Positions 57,967 to 64,000 of a stretch of DNA of 64,000 bases are shown in pieces (within the stretch, counting starts at the first letter, position 1; the number at the start of each line of letters is the position of its first letter). This DNA is from Promicromonospora iranensis (GTDB lineage: Bacteria; Actinomycetota; Actinomycetes; Actinomycetales; Cellulomonadaceae), in assembly GCF_028994805.1 (NCBI RefSeq), contig NZ_JAJQQP010000009.1, positions 1 through 64,000 on the forward strand, given 5' to 3'. The position numbers were made by a program, and so were the translations under genes. The notes below the pieces were generated by a model, which worked only from the letters and a program-made list of their open reading frames with translations, was not told where the DNA came from and ran no database searches.

Positions 57967-58821
57967 ATGCGCTGCTCCGTGAACATCCCCAACTTCGGCG
58001 ACTTCGCCGACCCCCGCACCGTCGCGACGGTGGCCCGCGCCGCCGAGGACGCCGGCTGGGACGGCCTGTTCGTCTGGGACCACGTGGTGCACAGCAAGGA
58101 GATGCGCCGCGGCCTGCCGTTCGGCGACCCGTGGATGCTGCTCACCGCCGCGGCGCTCGCGACGTCGCGCCTCCGGCTGGGCACCCTCGTCACGCCGGTC
58201 GCCCGGCGACGTCCCGAACAGCTCGCCCGGCAGGTGGCGACGCTCGACGTGCTCAGTGGTGGCCGGGTGATCTTCGGCGCGGGCCTCGGCGGGCCGGTCG
58301 AGGACGAGTTCGGTAGCTTCGGCGACGAGACCGACCCGGTGGTGCTCGCCGAGAAGCTCGACGAAGGGCTCGGCCTCCTCGCCCGCTACTGGGCGGGGGA
58401 GCGTGTCGACCACGACGGGCCGCACTACCGGGTGCGGGACGTCGAGCTCCTGCCCGCGACCGCGCAGCAGCCGCGGCCCCCGGTCTGGGTGGGCGGGTTC
58501 TGGCCCAACCGCCGCCCGTTCCGCCGCGCGGCGCGCTGGGACGGCGTCGTGCCGCTGTTCGCCTCCGGGCACGGCGCCCCGCCGGCGCCGGACGAGGTGC
58601 GCGACGTCGCCGCGTACGTCGCCGAGCACCGCCCGGACGGCGGCGGGTTCGACCTCGTCGCCGGCGGGCTCACGACCCCGGAGGCGGCGGCCGACGTCGT
58701 CGGGCCGCTGGCCGCGGCCGGAGCGACCTGGTGGGACGAGCGTGGGCGGTACGAGTCACCCGACCTGTACTCCAGCGCCGCGGTGCTGCGTCGGATCGAG
58801 GCGGGGCCACCGCGTCCCTGA
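57967..58821 (+). CDS. LLM-class flavin-dependent oxidoreductase
   Basis: The 284-residue TIM-barrel protein carries VNIPNFGDFADPRTVATVARAAEDAGWDGLFVWDH at the start, LRLGTLVTPVARRRPEQLARQVATLDVLSGGRVIFGAGLG in the middle and RPPVWVGGFWPN for cofactor contact. Members use FMN or F420; which one is not clear. ATG 57967 has a GGGAGG-like stretch 6 nt upstream. It is divergent from the DUF2277 gene. Confidence 0.88.
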   Translation: MRCSVNIPNFGDFADPRTVATVARAAEDAGWDGLFVWDHVVHSKEMRRGLPFGDPWMLLTAAALATSRLRLGTLVTPVARRRPEQLARQVATLDVLSGGRVIFGAGLGGPVEDEFGSFGDETDPVVLAEKLDEGLGLLARYWAGERVDHDGPHYRVRDVELLPATAQQPRPPVWVGGFWPNRRPFRRAARWDGVVPLFASGHGAPPAPDEVRDVAAYVAEHRPDGGGFDLVAGGLTTPEAAADVVGPLAAAGATWWDERGRYESPDLYSSAAVLRRIEAGPPRP

Positions 58822-58875
58822 GGTCCGGTCTGCGAGGTCGGCCTGCGAGCTTCCGGCTGCGCGTGGCCCCCGGGT

Positions 58876-59346
58876 TCAGCCGTCCTGGTTCGCGCCGCTC
58901 CAGCGGGCGATGTCGTCGTCGGTCACCTCGACCGGGCCGGTGGCCGGCTGGGTGATCCGGATGTGGTTGCCGAACGGGTCGCGCAGGGCGCAGTCGATCC
59001 CGTACGGCTGCTCGACCGGCTCCTCGGTGAACTCGACGCCCTTCGCGCGGAGCTCGGCGTAGGTGCGGCGGCAGTCGTCGGTGTTGAGGATGCATGCGAC
59101 CCCGAGCGCTCCCTTGGTCAGCAGGTCCCGGACCTGGGCGGCGACCTCCTCGCTCAGCGAGGGCGGTCCCGGCACCTCGAGGAGCAGGTGGCGGTCGGGA
59201 TCGTTCGGCAGGGACACGGTGAGCCAGCGCATGAAACCCAGGTCGACGTCGTTGCTGACGGTGAACCCGAGCTTGCCGACGTAGAAGTCGAGGGCTTCGT
59301 CCTGGTCGATGACGTTCACGGCGGTGATCGAGATGTTGTTGAACAT
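58876..59346 (-). CDS. VOC-superfamily (glyoxalase/bleomycin-resistance-like) protein
   Basis: The 156-residue protein has paired beta-alpha-beta-beta-beta units: ISITAVNVIDQDEALDFYVGKLGFTV and RHLLLEVPG, then GVACILNTDDCRRTYAELRAKGVEFTEEP and CALRDPFGNHIRITQP. Metal ligands may include the Glu in LLLEVPG, although the first ligand position is not clear. It follows an AraC gene by 73 nt on the same strand; AraC-VOC pairs are common and may sense and bind the same small molecule. Confidence 0.88.
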   Translation of the reverse strand: MFNNISITAVNVIDQDEALDFYVGKLGFTVSNDVDLGFMRWLTVSLPNDPDRHLLLEVPGPPSLSEEVAAQVRDLLTKGALGVACILNTDDCRRTYAELRAKGVEFTEEPVEQPYGIDCALRDPFGNHIRITQPATGPVEVTDDDIARWSGANQDG

Positions 59347-59419
59347 GCCGACCACGCTACGGGCGCCCTCGTGCGGCGCGCTTCTCCGAAACTGCTCGGC
59401 CCCGGGTCGCTCGGTGTCG

Positions 59420-59851
59420 TCAGCCCGTGGGCCGCAGCCAGCTCTTCGTGAAGCAGACGGGGGCCACGACAAGTCGCGTCCGGCGCCGGTACTCGGACGG
59501 TGACACACCGACCACGTCGCGGAAGGTGCGGCTGAACGTCCCGAGGCTGTTGGACCCGACCATCAGCGCGACGTCGGTCACCGGGTGCGCGGTGTCGCGC
59601 AGCAGCGCCATCGCACGCTCGATCCGGCGCCGCTGCAGGTAGCGGTGCGGTGTCTCGCCGAAGGCGGCCCGGAAGCTGCGGCTGAAGTGCGCCGGCGAGA
59701 CATGGGCGATGCGCGCCAGCGTCGGCACGTCGAGCGGACGGCCGTAGTCGCGGTCGATGGCGTCCCGGGCACGCAGCAGCCGGCGGTTGTCCTGCTCGCG
59801 CGGAGACATCGCCCGGCTCGTGCCCGGGCGGAGCATCGTGCTGGAGGTCAC
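59420..59851 (-). CDS. AraC-family transcriptional regulator (HTH domain only)
   Basis: The 143-residue protein is almost only a double helix-turn-helix: RPLDVPTLARIAHVSPAHFSRSFRAAFGETPHRYLQRRRIERAMALL and DVALMVGSNSLGTFSRTFRDVVGVSPSEYRRR. There is no separate ligand domain; the small C-terminal part (LVVAPVCFTKSW) is typical of the type paired with a VOC gene. The start is uncertain: GTG 59851, ATG 59836 or ATG 59806. Confidence 0.85.
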   Translation of the reverse strand: MTSSTMLRPGTSRAMSPREQDNRRLLRARDAIDRDYGRPLDVPTLARIAHVSPAHFSRSFRAAFGETPHRYLQRRRIERAMALLRDTAHPVTDVALMVGSNSLGTFSRTFRDVVGVSPSEYRRRTRLVVAPVCFTKSWLRPTG

Positions 59852-59955
59852 GCAACCAGCCTAGGGCGTGCGCGGTGCGACCCCTGCCTCTACTGGACGC
59901 ACGTCGGCGACGTCCGTCGAGCGTGACGGCGGGGTCACGGCGAGGATGAGCGGTG

Positions 59956-60672
59956 ATGAACGCGATCCTGCTGCTCCCCGTCGGCATCGTCCTGCTGAAC
60001 GTCTTCGCCCTCGCGCTGGTGCTCCTGCGCGCGCCCTTGTTCCGGCTGCCGGTCTACTGGCCGATGGTGCTCAACGTCGGCCTGTCGGTCGCCCCGGCGG
60101 TGGTGCTGGGGATCGGCGTGGCCGTGGTCATGGCGGTGGTGAGCCTCGTGCCGAGCCAGGCGCTGCTGCTCGCGGTGATGGCGCTGGTGCTCGTGGTCTG
60201 GGTGCTGCTGCTGCCGAACTCCGCCTACCTGGTGACCGAGCTGAACTTCTCCCACCGGCGGCCCACGGACGACCCGGCGCCCCTCTGGTACGACATCGTG
60301 ATGGTGCTGTCCCTGGCGCTGTCCGGTGTGCTGAACATGCTGATGAACGTGCTGCTGGTGCAGTTCGCCTTCGTGCTGCTGGTCCGGCCGAACGACGACG
60401 ACCCGTATCGACAGCCCGACTCCTGGGTCCTGGTGGCGGTGACGCTGCTGCTGGTGAGCGTCGGCATCTATCTGGGCCGCTACGTCCGGTTCAACTCCTG
60501 GGACCTGCTGCATCCGGGATCGTTCGTGCGCAAGCTCGCCGAGCACTTCCGGGTGCCGGCCCACCTGCGGACGCTGGCCGGCTTCGTCGTCGTGCACACG
60601 CTGTTCTTCGGGCTGATGTACCTGCTCGTGGTCGCGCCCGTGCTGCTGCTGGTGGCTGCCGCGAGCCGGTGA
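59956..60672 (+). CDS. DUF1361 membrane protein
   Basis: The 238-residue protein has about seven hydrophobic segments and the DUF1361 marks LLPNSAYLVTELNFSHR then PLWYDIVMV, and GRYVRFNSWDLLHPG. Its function is unknown. The overlap GTG 59953/ATG 59956 leaves the start open; GAGGA lies upstream. It is closed by the hairpin at 60684. Confidence 0.85.
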   Translation: MNAILLLPVGIVLLNVFALALVLLRAPLFRLPVYWPMVLNVGLSVAPAVVLGIGVAVVMAVVSLVPSQALLLAVMALVLVVWVLLLPNSAYLVTELNFSHRRPTDDPAPLWYDIVMVLSLALSGVLNMLMNVLLVQFAFVLLVRPNDDDPYRQPDSWVLVAVTLLLVSVGIYLGRYVRFNSWDLLHPGSFVRKLAEHFRVPAHLRTLAGFVVVHTLFFGLMYLLVVAPVLLLVAAASR

Positions 60673-60683
60673 GTCGGGCCGGC

Positions 60684-60720
60684 GCCCGGACCCGGCGTAC
60701 CGGGTACGCCGGGTCCGGGC
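60684..60720. terminator. bidirectional terminator, DUF1361 and small secreted protein genes
   Basis: A perfect 17-bp stem (60684-60700 with 60704-60720) has a 3-nt loop, placed between two convergent genes. Confidence 0.85.
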
Positions 60721-60766
60721 ACCGGTCTCGCTCGGTGGTCGAGGTCAGTCAGGCAGGGGAGCGGCC

Positions 60767-61219
60767 TCAGCCGCAGTTGCGCCAGCCGGTCACGAAGCTG
60801 TCGTACAGACCCCCGGGGCCCGACACCTCGCCCTTGACCTTGACGCAGTGCCCGTTGGTGCTGTTCCGGTACGACGCGCCGGCGTACGAGGCGTAGACGT
60901 CGAAGTCGTACGAGTTCCGGTCGCCGCTGTCCAGCGTCCTGCTGTTGTTGTCGTCCACCCAGAGCGAGACCCCCGTGGGCACGCTGCCCGCCAGGTAGTT
61001 GTAGGTGACGACGCAGTTCTGGCCACCGCTCACCGACGAGTACCAGAGCTCGGTGCGCCCCAGGGACGTGCCACCGTCGCTGAGCTGCCACGTCGCCACC
61101 CTGGTGCCGGAGCACGACGACTTGATGGGGCCGAACGACTCGGCGCTCGCGGGCGTCGCCAGGAGCGTGATGGCGGCGAGCGTGCTGATCACGACGGCTA
61201 CGGGTCGGCTGAACCTCAT
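60767..61219 (-). CDS. small secreted protein of unknown function
   Basis: The 150-residue protein has a clear signal peptide (1-26, AITLLATPASA cut before ESF). The mature part is beta-rich and has cysteines at about 36, 69, 124 and 149, which could form two disulfides. DDNNSRTLDSGDRNS is a polar, possibly calcium-binding loop. No family is recognised. ATG 61219 has an AAAGGAG upstream. It is divergent from the GlxA-type regulator. Confidence 0.75.
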   Translation of the reverse strand: MRFSRPVAVVISTLAAITLLATPASAESFGPIKSSCSGTRVATWQLSDGGTSLGRTELWYSSVSGGQNCVVTYNYLAGSVPTGVSLWVDDNNSRTLDSGDRNSYDFDVYASYAGASYRNSTNGHCVKVKGEVSGPGGLYDSFVTGWRNCG

Positions 61220-61352
61220 GGATGTCTCCTTTGAACGAACCTGTCGGACGAACCTGCTCCGGGCGCACCACGGCGTGAGCGCTCCGTCGACGTACAGGAG
61301 GGAGAGTGGGTCCGGACCAGTACACCCACGTCGTGGTCCGTTCCCTGCCGCT

Positions 61353-61358
61353 TACGAT
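61353..61358 (+). promoter_or_regulatory. leaderless-type -10 box for the GlxA-type regulator
   Basis: TACGAT ends 7 nt before the GTG at 61366, and no ribosome site is present, so the message probably starts at or next to the start codon. The -35 region is weak. Confidence 0.45.
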
Positions 61359-61365
61359 TCCTGGC

Positions 61366-62322
61366 GTGACCGCTGCGCGCCGGAAGAACCACCAGATCGC
61401 CGTGCTCGTGCTCGAGGGCGCCAAGCCGCTCGACGTCGGCATCCCCGCGCAGGTGTTCTCGAACCGGCCGAGCATGCCCTACGAGGTGCGGGTCTGCGGC
61501 GCCGCGCCCGGGCTGGTGACCGGCGGCGACGGCCTCTCGTACCACGTGGCCGAAGGGCTGGACGCCCTGGAGCGCGCCGACACGGTGTTCGTCCCCGGCT
61601 ACCGGACGCCGGCGGCCGCCGACCCGCCCGCCGTCGTCGTCGATGCGCTCAAGACCGCCCACGCCCGCGGGGCCCGGCTGGCCGCCATCTCGACCGGGGC
61701 GTTCGCCCTGGCCGCGACGGGGCTGCTCGACGGCAAGCGGGCGACCACCCACTGGCACTACACGAAGGCCCTGCGCGAGCGGCACCCGCTCGTGCAGGTC
61801 GACGAGAACGTGCTGTTCGTCGACGAGGGCGGGGTGCTCACCTCGGCGGGGGCGGCGTCCGGCATCGACCTGTGCCTGCACCTGGTGCGGCGGGACCACG
61901 GCGTCGGCCTGTCCAACCACGTGGCCCGCAGGCTGGTGGCGGCGCCGTACCGCAGCGGGGGACAGGCGCAGTACGTGCCGCGCAGCGTGCCCGAGCCGCT
62001 CGGCGACGTCTTCGCCGAGACGCGTGCCTGGGCACTGGAGCACCTGGCCGAGCCGCTGACACTCGACGCGCTGGCCCGCAACGCGCGGGTCTCGGCGCGC
62101 ACGTTCTCCCGCCGGTTCGTCGAGGACACCGGGTACACACCCATGCAGTGGGTCCTGCGGGCGCGCGTGGACCTGGCGCGGGAGCTGCTGGAGCGCAGCG
62201 ACCTGAGCGTGGAGCAGATCGCGCACCGCGTGGGGCTGGGTACCGCGGCCAACCTGCGCCTGCACTTCCACCGGATCCTCGGCACGTCGCCCACGGAGTA
62301 CCGGCACACGTTCTCGGCCTGA
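61366..62322 (+). CDS. GlxA-family AraC regulator with DJ-1/PfpI domain
   Basis: The 318-residue protein has a DJ-1/PfpI-like N-terminal domain (about 8-180; IAVLVLEGAKPLDVGIPAQVF, with AISTGAFALAATGLLDGKRATTHW where catalytic Cys is replaced by Thr) and a C-terminal AraC double HTH (LTLDALARNARVSARTFSRRF; VEQIAHRVGLGTAANLRLHF). Such regulators sense small amines or catabolites without enzymatic activity. GTG 61366 is chosen by the family start and the TACGAT box. Confidence 0.88.
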   Translation: MTAARRKNHQIAVLVLEGAKPLDVGIPAQVFSNRPSMPYEVRVCGAAPGLVTGGDGLSYHVAEGLDALERADTVFVPGYRTPAAADPPAVVVDALKTAHARGARLAAISTGAFALAATGLLDGKRATTHWHYTKALRERHPLVQVDENVLFVDEGGVLTSAGAASGIDLCLHLVRRDHGVGLSNHVARRLVAAPYRSGGQAQYVPRSVPEPLGDVFAETRAWALEHLAEPLTLDALARNARVSARTFSRRFVEDTGYTPMQWVLRARVDLARELLERSDLSVEQIAHRVGLGTAANLRLHFHRILGTSPTEYRHTFSA

Positions 62323-62341
62323 GCGGCGGCCGGCAGAGGCG

Positions 62342-62402
62342 TGGCGAGATCCTTGCGGGTGGTGGCGTTATGTCTGGCGTGATCCTTGCGCACCATGGCG
62401 TT
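62342..62402 (+). repeat. two 28-bp direct repeats upstream of gap
   Basis: TGGCGAGATCCTTGCG (from 62342) and TGGCGTGATCCTTGCG (from 62375) begin two copies spaced by 33 nt that match at 22 of 28 positions and both end in TGGCGTT (the 62369 and 62402 ends). They fill the 123-nt interval before gap and may be regulator sites. Confidence 0.55.
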
Positions 62403-62445
62403 CCAGCCGCTGTCGGTGGTGCGCCGGTCGGCAGAGCATGGAGGC

Positions 62446-63444
62446 ATGACTCGCATAGCCATCAACGGATTCGGCCGTATCGGCCGCAACTCCCTCCGTG
62501 CCCTGCTCGAGCGCGACAGCGACCTCGAGGTGGTCGCGATCAACGACCTCACCGCTCCTGACGCACTCGCCCACCTGCTCAAGTACGACAGCGCCCTCGG
62601 CCGCCTCGGCCGGACCGTGGAGGTCGACGGCGACGAGCTCGTCGTGGACGGCCGCCGCATCACGGTGCTCGGTGAGCGCGAGCCCGCCAAGCTGCCGTGG
62701 GCCGAGCTCGGCGTCGACATCGTGCTCGAGGCGACCGGCCGGTTCACCTCGGCCGAGGCGGCTCGTGCGCACCTCGACGCCGGAGCGCGCCGGGTGCTGG
62801 TCAGCGCACCCTCGGCCGGCGCGGACGTCACGCTCGCCTACGGCGTGAACACCGGCACCTATGACCCCGCCCGGCACACGATCGTCTCGAACGCCTCGTG
62901 CACGACGAACGCGCTGGCCCCGCTGGCCTCCGTCCTGGACGACCTGGCCGGCATCGAGCACGGCTTCATGACCACCGTGCACGCCTACACCCAGGAGCAG
63001 AACCTGCAGGACGGGCCGCACCGCGACCTGCGCAGGGCCCGCGCCGCCGGCGTCAACATCGCGCCGACCACCACCGGTGCGGCGAAGGCGATCGGCCTGG
63101 TGCTGCCGAACCTGAACGGCAAGCTGTCCGGTGACTCGATCCGCGTGCCTGTCCCGGTGGGCTCGCTGGTGGAGCTGAACACGACGGTGTCCCGCGAGGT
63201 GACGCGCGACGACGTGCTCGCCGCCTACCGGGCGGCCGCCGACGGCCCGCTCCAGGGCATCCTCGACTACTCCGACGAGCCGCTGGTCTCCAGCGACATC
63301 ACCGGTGAGCCGGCGTCCGCGATCTTCGACGCCGCGCTGGTCCGCGTCGAGGGCAAGCACGTCAAGGTCGTGGCCTGGTACGACAACGAGTGGGGCTTCT
63401 CCAACCGCGTGATCGACACGCTGGAGCTGCTCGCCCGCGCGTGA
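62446..63444 (+). CDS. gap: glyceraldehyde-3-phosphate dehydrogenase, type I
   Basis: The 332-residue glycolytic enzyme shows IAINGFGRIGRNSLRALLER for NAD binding, the catalytic cysteine in SNASCTTNALAPL, the catalytic His in TTVHAYTQEQNLQDGPH and WYDNEWGFSNRV near the end. It stands apart from pgk and tpi, so it may be a second copy. ATG 62446 has GGAG 4 nt upstream. It converges on the phosphatase gene. Confidence 0.95.
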   Translation: MTRIAINGFGRIGRNSLRALLERDSDLEVVAINDLTAPDALAHLLKYDSALGRLGRTVEVDGDELVVDGRRITVLGEREPAKLPWAELGVDIVLEATGRFTSAEAARAHLDAGARRVLVSAPSAGADVTLAYGVNTGTYDPARHTIVSNASCTTNALAPLASVLDDLAGIEHGFMTTVHAYTQEQNLQDGPHRDLRRARAAGVNIAPTTTGAAKAIGLVLPNLNGKLSGDSIRVPVPVGSLVELNTTVSREVTRDDVLAAYRAAADGPLQGILDYSDEPLVSSDITGEPASAIFDAALVRVEGKHVKVVAWYDNEWGFSNRVIDTLELLARA

Positions 63445-63459
63445 CGGGACACCCATGGA

Positions 63460-63525
63460 GTGGTCGGTAGTCCGTCAGGTCATCGGTAGTTCGAGCTGCC
63501 GACAACCTGACGGACTACCGACCAC
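63460..63525. terminator. large hairpin between gap and the tyrosine phosphatase gene
   Basis: A perfect 21-bp stem (63460-63480 with 63505-63525) is topped by an inner 8-bp stem with two G-T pairs (63483-63490 with 63495-63502) around a TCGA loop. It overlaps the last codons of the minus-strand phosphatase gene. It has a similar size and AT-richer style to the hairpin at 42688. Confidence 0.8.
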
Positions 63526-63952
63526 GCGCATCGACGGCGACAAGCCCTACCCACCGCTTCTGCTGCCTGGTTTCCACCGCGCGCGGCCTGTAGTGCGCGC
63601 GCACCCACGCCACGGCGTCGTCGGGCGCTACCCCGCTCATGATCGCGAGGACCGCCAGCGCCGTGCCGGTCCTGCCGACCCCGCCGCCGCAGGCGATCTC
63701 CACCCGCTCGGCCGCCGCGCGCGTGTGTGCCTGCCGCAGCACGGCCAGTGCATGGTCCGTCGAGTCGGGCAGGCGGAAGTCACGCCAGCGGACCCACTCG
63801 TGGTCCCACCCGGGCCGCGGCTCCTTGCCGAGCAGGTAGACGGCGAAGTCCGGGGGAGGGGCGTCCCGCCGCGGACGGCGCAACCCGGTCCCGCGCACTC
63901 GCCGGCCGTCCGGCAGCTCGACGACGCCGTCGACCATGTCCCACCGGTTCAT
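63515..63952 (-). CDS. protein-tyrosine phosphatase family protein
   Basis: The 145-residue protein has the phosphate loop CGGGVGRTGTALAVLAIM with the catalytic Cys and Arg, and WVRAHYRPRAVETRQQKRWV after it. The residue before the Cys is Ala, not the usual His. The DFRLPDSTDHALAVL part may carry the general acid Asp. The short size fits atypical actinobacterial PTPs. The stop codon lies within the shared terminator hairpin. Confidence 0.8.
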   Translation of the reverse strand: MNRWDMVDGVVELPDGRRVRGTGLRRPRRDAPPPDFAVYLLGKEPRPGWDHEWVRWRDFRLPDSTDHALAVLRQAHTRAAAERVEIACGGGVGRTGTALAVLAIMSGVAPDDAVAWVRAHYRPRAVETRQQKRWVGLVAVDARGR

Positions 63953-63979
63953 GTCCTCAGCGTAGGGAGCCGCGCACCG

Positions 63980-64000
63980 ATGAGTACCGCAGTTCTCCGC
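63980..64000 (+). CDS. possible start of a divergent gene, cut by the window edge
   Basis: ATG 63980 opens a frame (MSTAVLR) to the edge, with AGGGAG about 10 nt upstream. Seven codons are too few to identify a product. Confidence 0.25.

Overview
The window is high-GC, densely coded DNA from an actinobacterium. The gene set (divergent gnd and DUF3000-rnd, acnA near dxs, GuaB1-type IMPDH-related enzyme, HelR, DUF805 pairs, GCS2, a D-aspartate-ligase-like ATP-grasp enzyme and a FemAB protein) fits the order Micrococcales, probably the Cellulomonadaceae/Promicromonosporaceae group. That placement is inferred from gene content and codon/GC style, not from a search. No rRNA, tRNA, CRISPR array, transposase, integrase or phage gene was seen.

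Layout. 1-3.9 kb: tail of a TRAM-type RNA methyltransferase, an exported SGNH hydrolase and aconitase (acnA) behind a 20-bp palindrome. 4.0-11.4 kb: a three-gene minus-strand operon for exported proteins: a two-domain multicopper oxidase, a 1334-residue ThuA/F5-8C/PQQ-sugar-dehydrogenase-like/PKD/DUF1080 protein, and a cupredoxin with four Ig-like repeats. The last two share an approximately 80-residue two-cysteine module. 11.5-20.3 kb: membrane protein, two alpha/beta hydrolases around a TetR regulator, Nudix + threonine-dehydratase pair, DUF4241, a phosphotransferase-fold kinase and helR. 20.3-25.8 kb: GuaB1-like enzyme divergent from dxs, then a GCS2 ligase and a GNAT protein. 25.8-39.0 kb: flavin oxidoreductase, SNF2 helicase, STAND-TPR protein, orphan excisionase-like HTH protein, metallophosphoesterase, unknown membrane protein, MocR regulator convergent with an APC permease, and a double TrkA-N protein. 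39.1-45.8 kb: minus-strand fatty-acid oxidation genes (fadA-fadB) and DUF3000-rnd-FemAB. 46.0-50.0 kb: gnd translationally coupled to the ATP-grasp ligase, then two DUF805 membrane proteins. 50.0-56.7 kb: SDR, zapE, PPK2, and glgX followed by a degenerate TreZ-like protein. 56.8-64 kb: small proteins, DUF2277, LLM oxidoreductase, an AraC/VOC pair, DUF1361, a small secreted protein, a GlxA-type regulator, gap and a tyrosine phosphatase.

How parts work together. The 4-11 kb operon encodes every piece of an extracellular sugar-oxidising chain: a sugar dehydrogenase-like propeller and keto-sugar-type hydrolase domains, a type-1 copper electron carrier and an oxygen-reducing multicopper oxidase. 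This is the best candidate here for an undescribed system. The FemAB protein and the D-amino-acid ligase-like protein may both build the peptidoglycan cross-bridge. GlgX, the TreZ-like protein and PPK2 form a storage-polymer block. Core landmarks (RNA methyltransferase tail, acnA, dxs, fadAB, rnd, DUF3000) are in a familiar actinobacterial order but are separated by two accessory blocks of about 16-18 kb and 15 kb. Strong hairpin terminators close many convergent units, and several genes look leaderless (TANNNT box 6-8 nt before the start codon).
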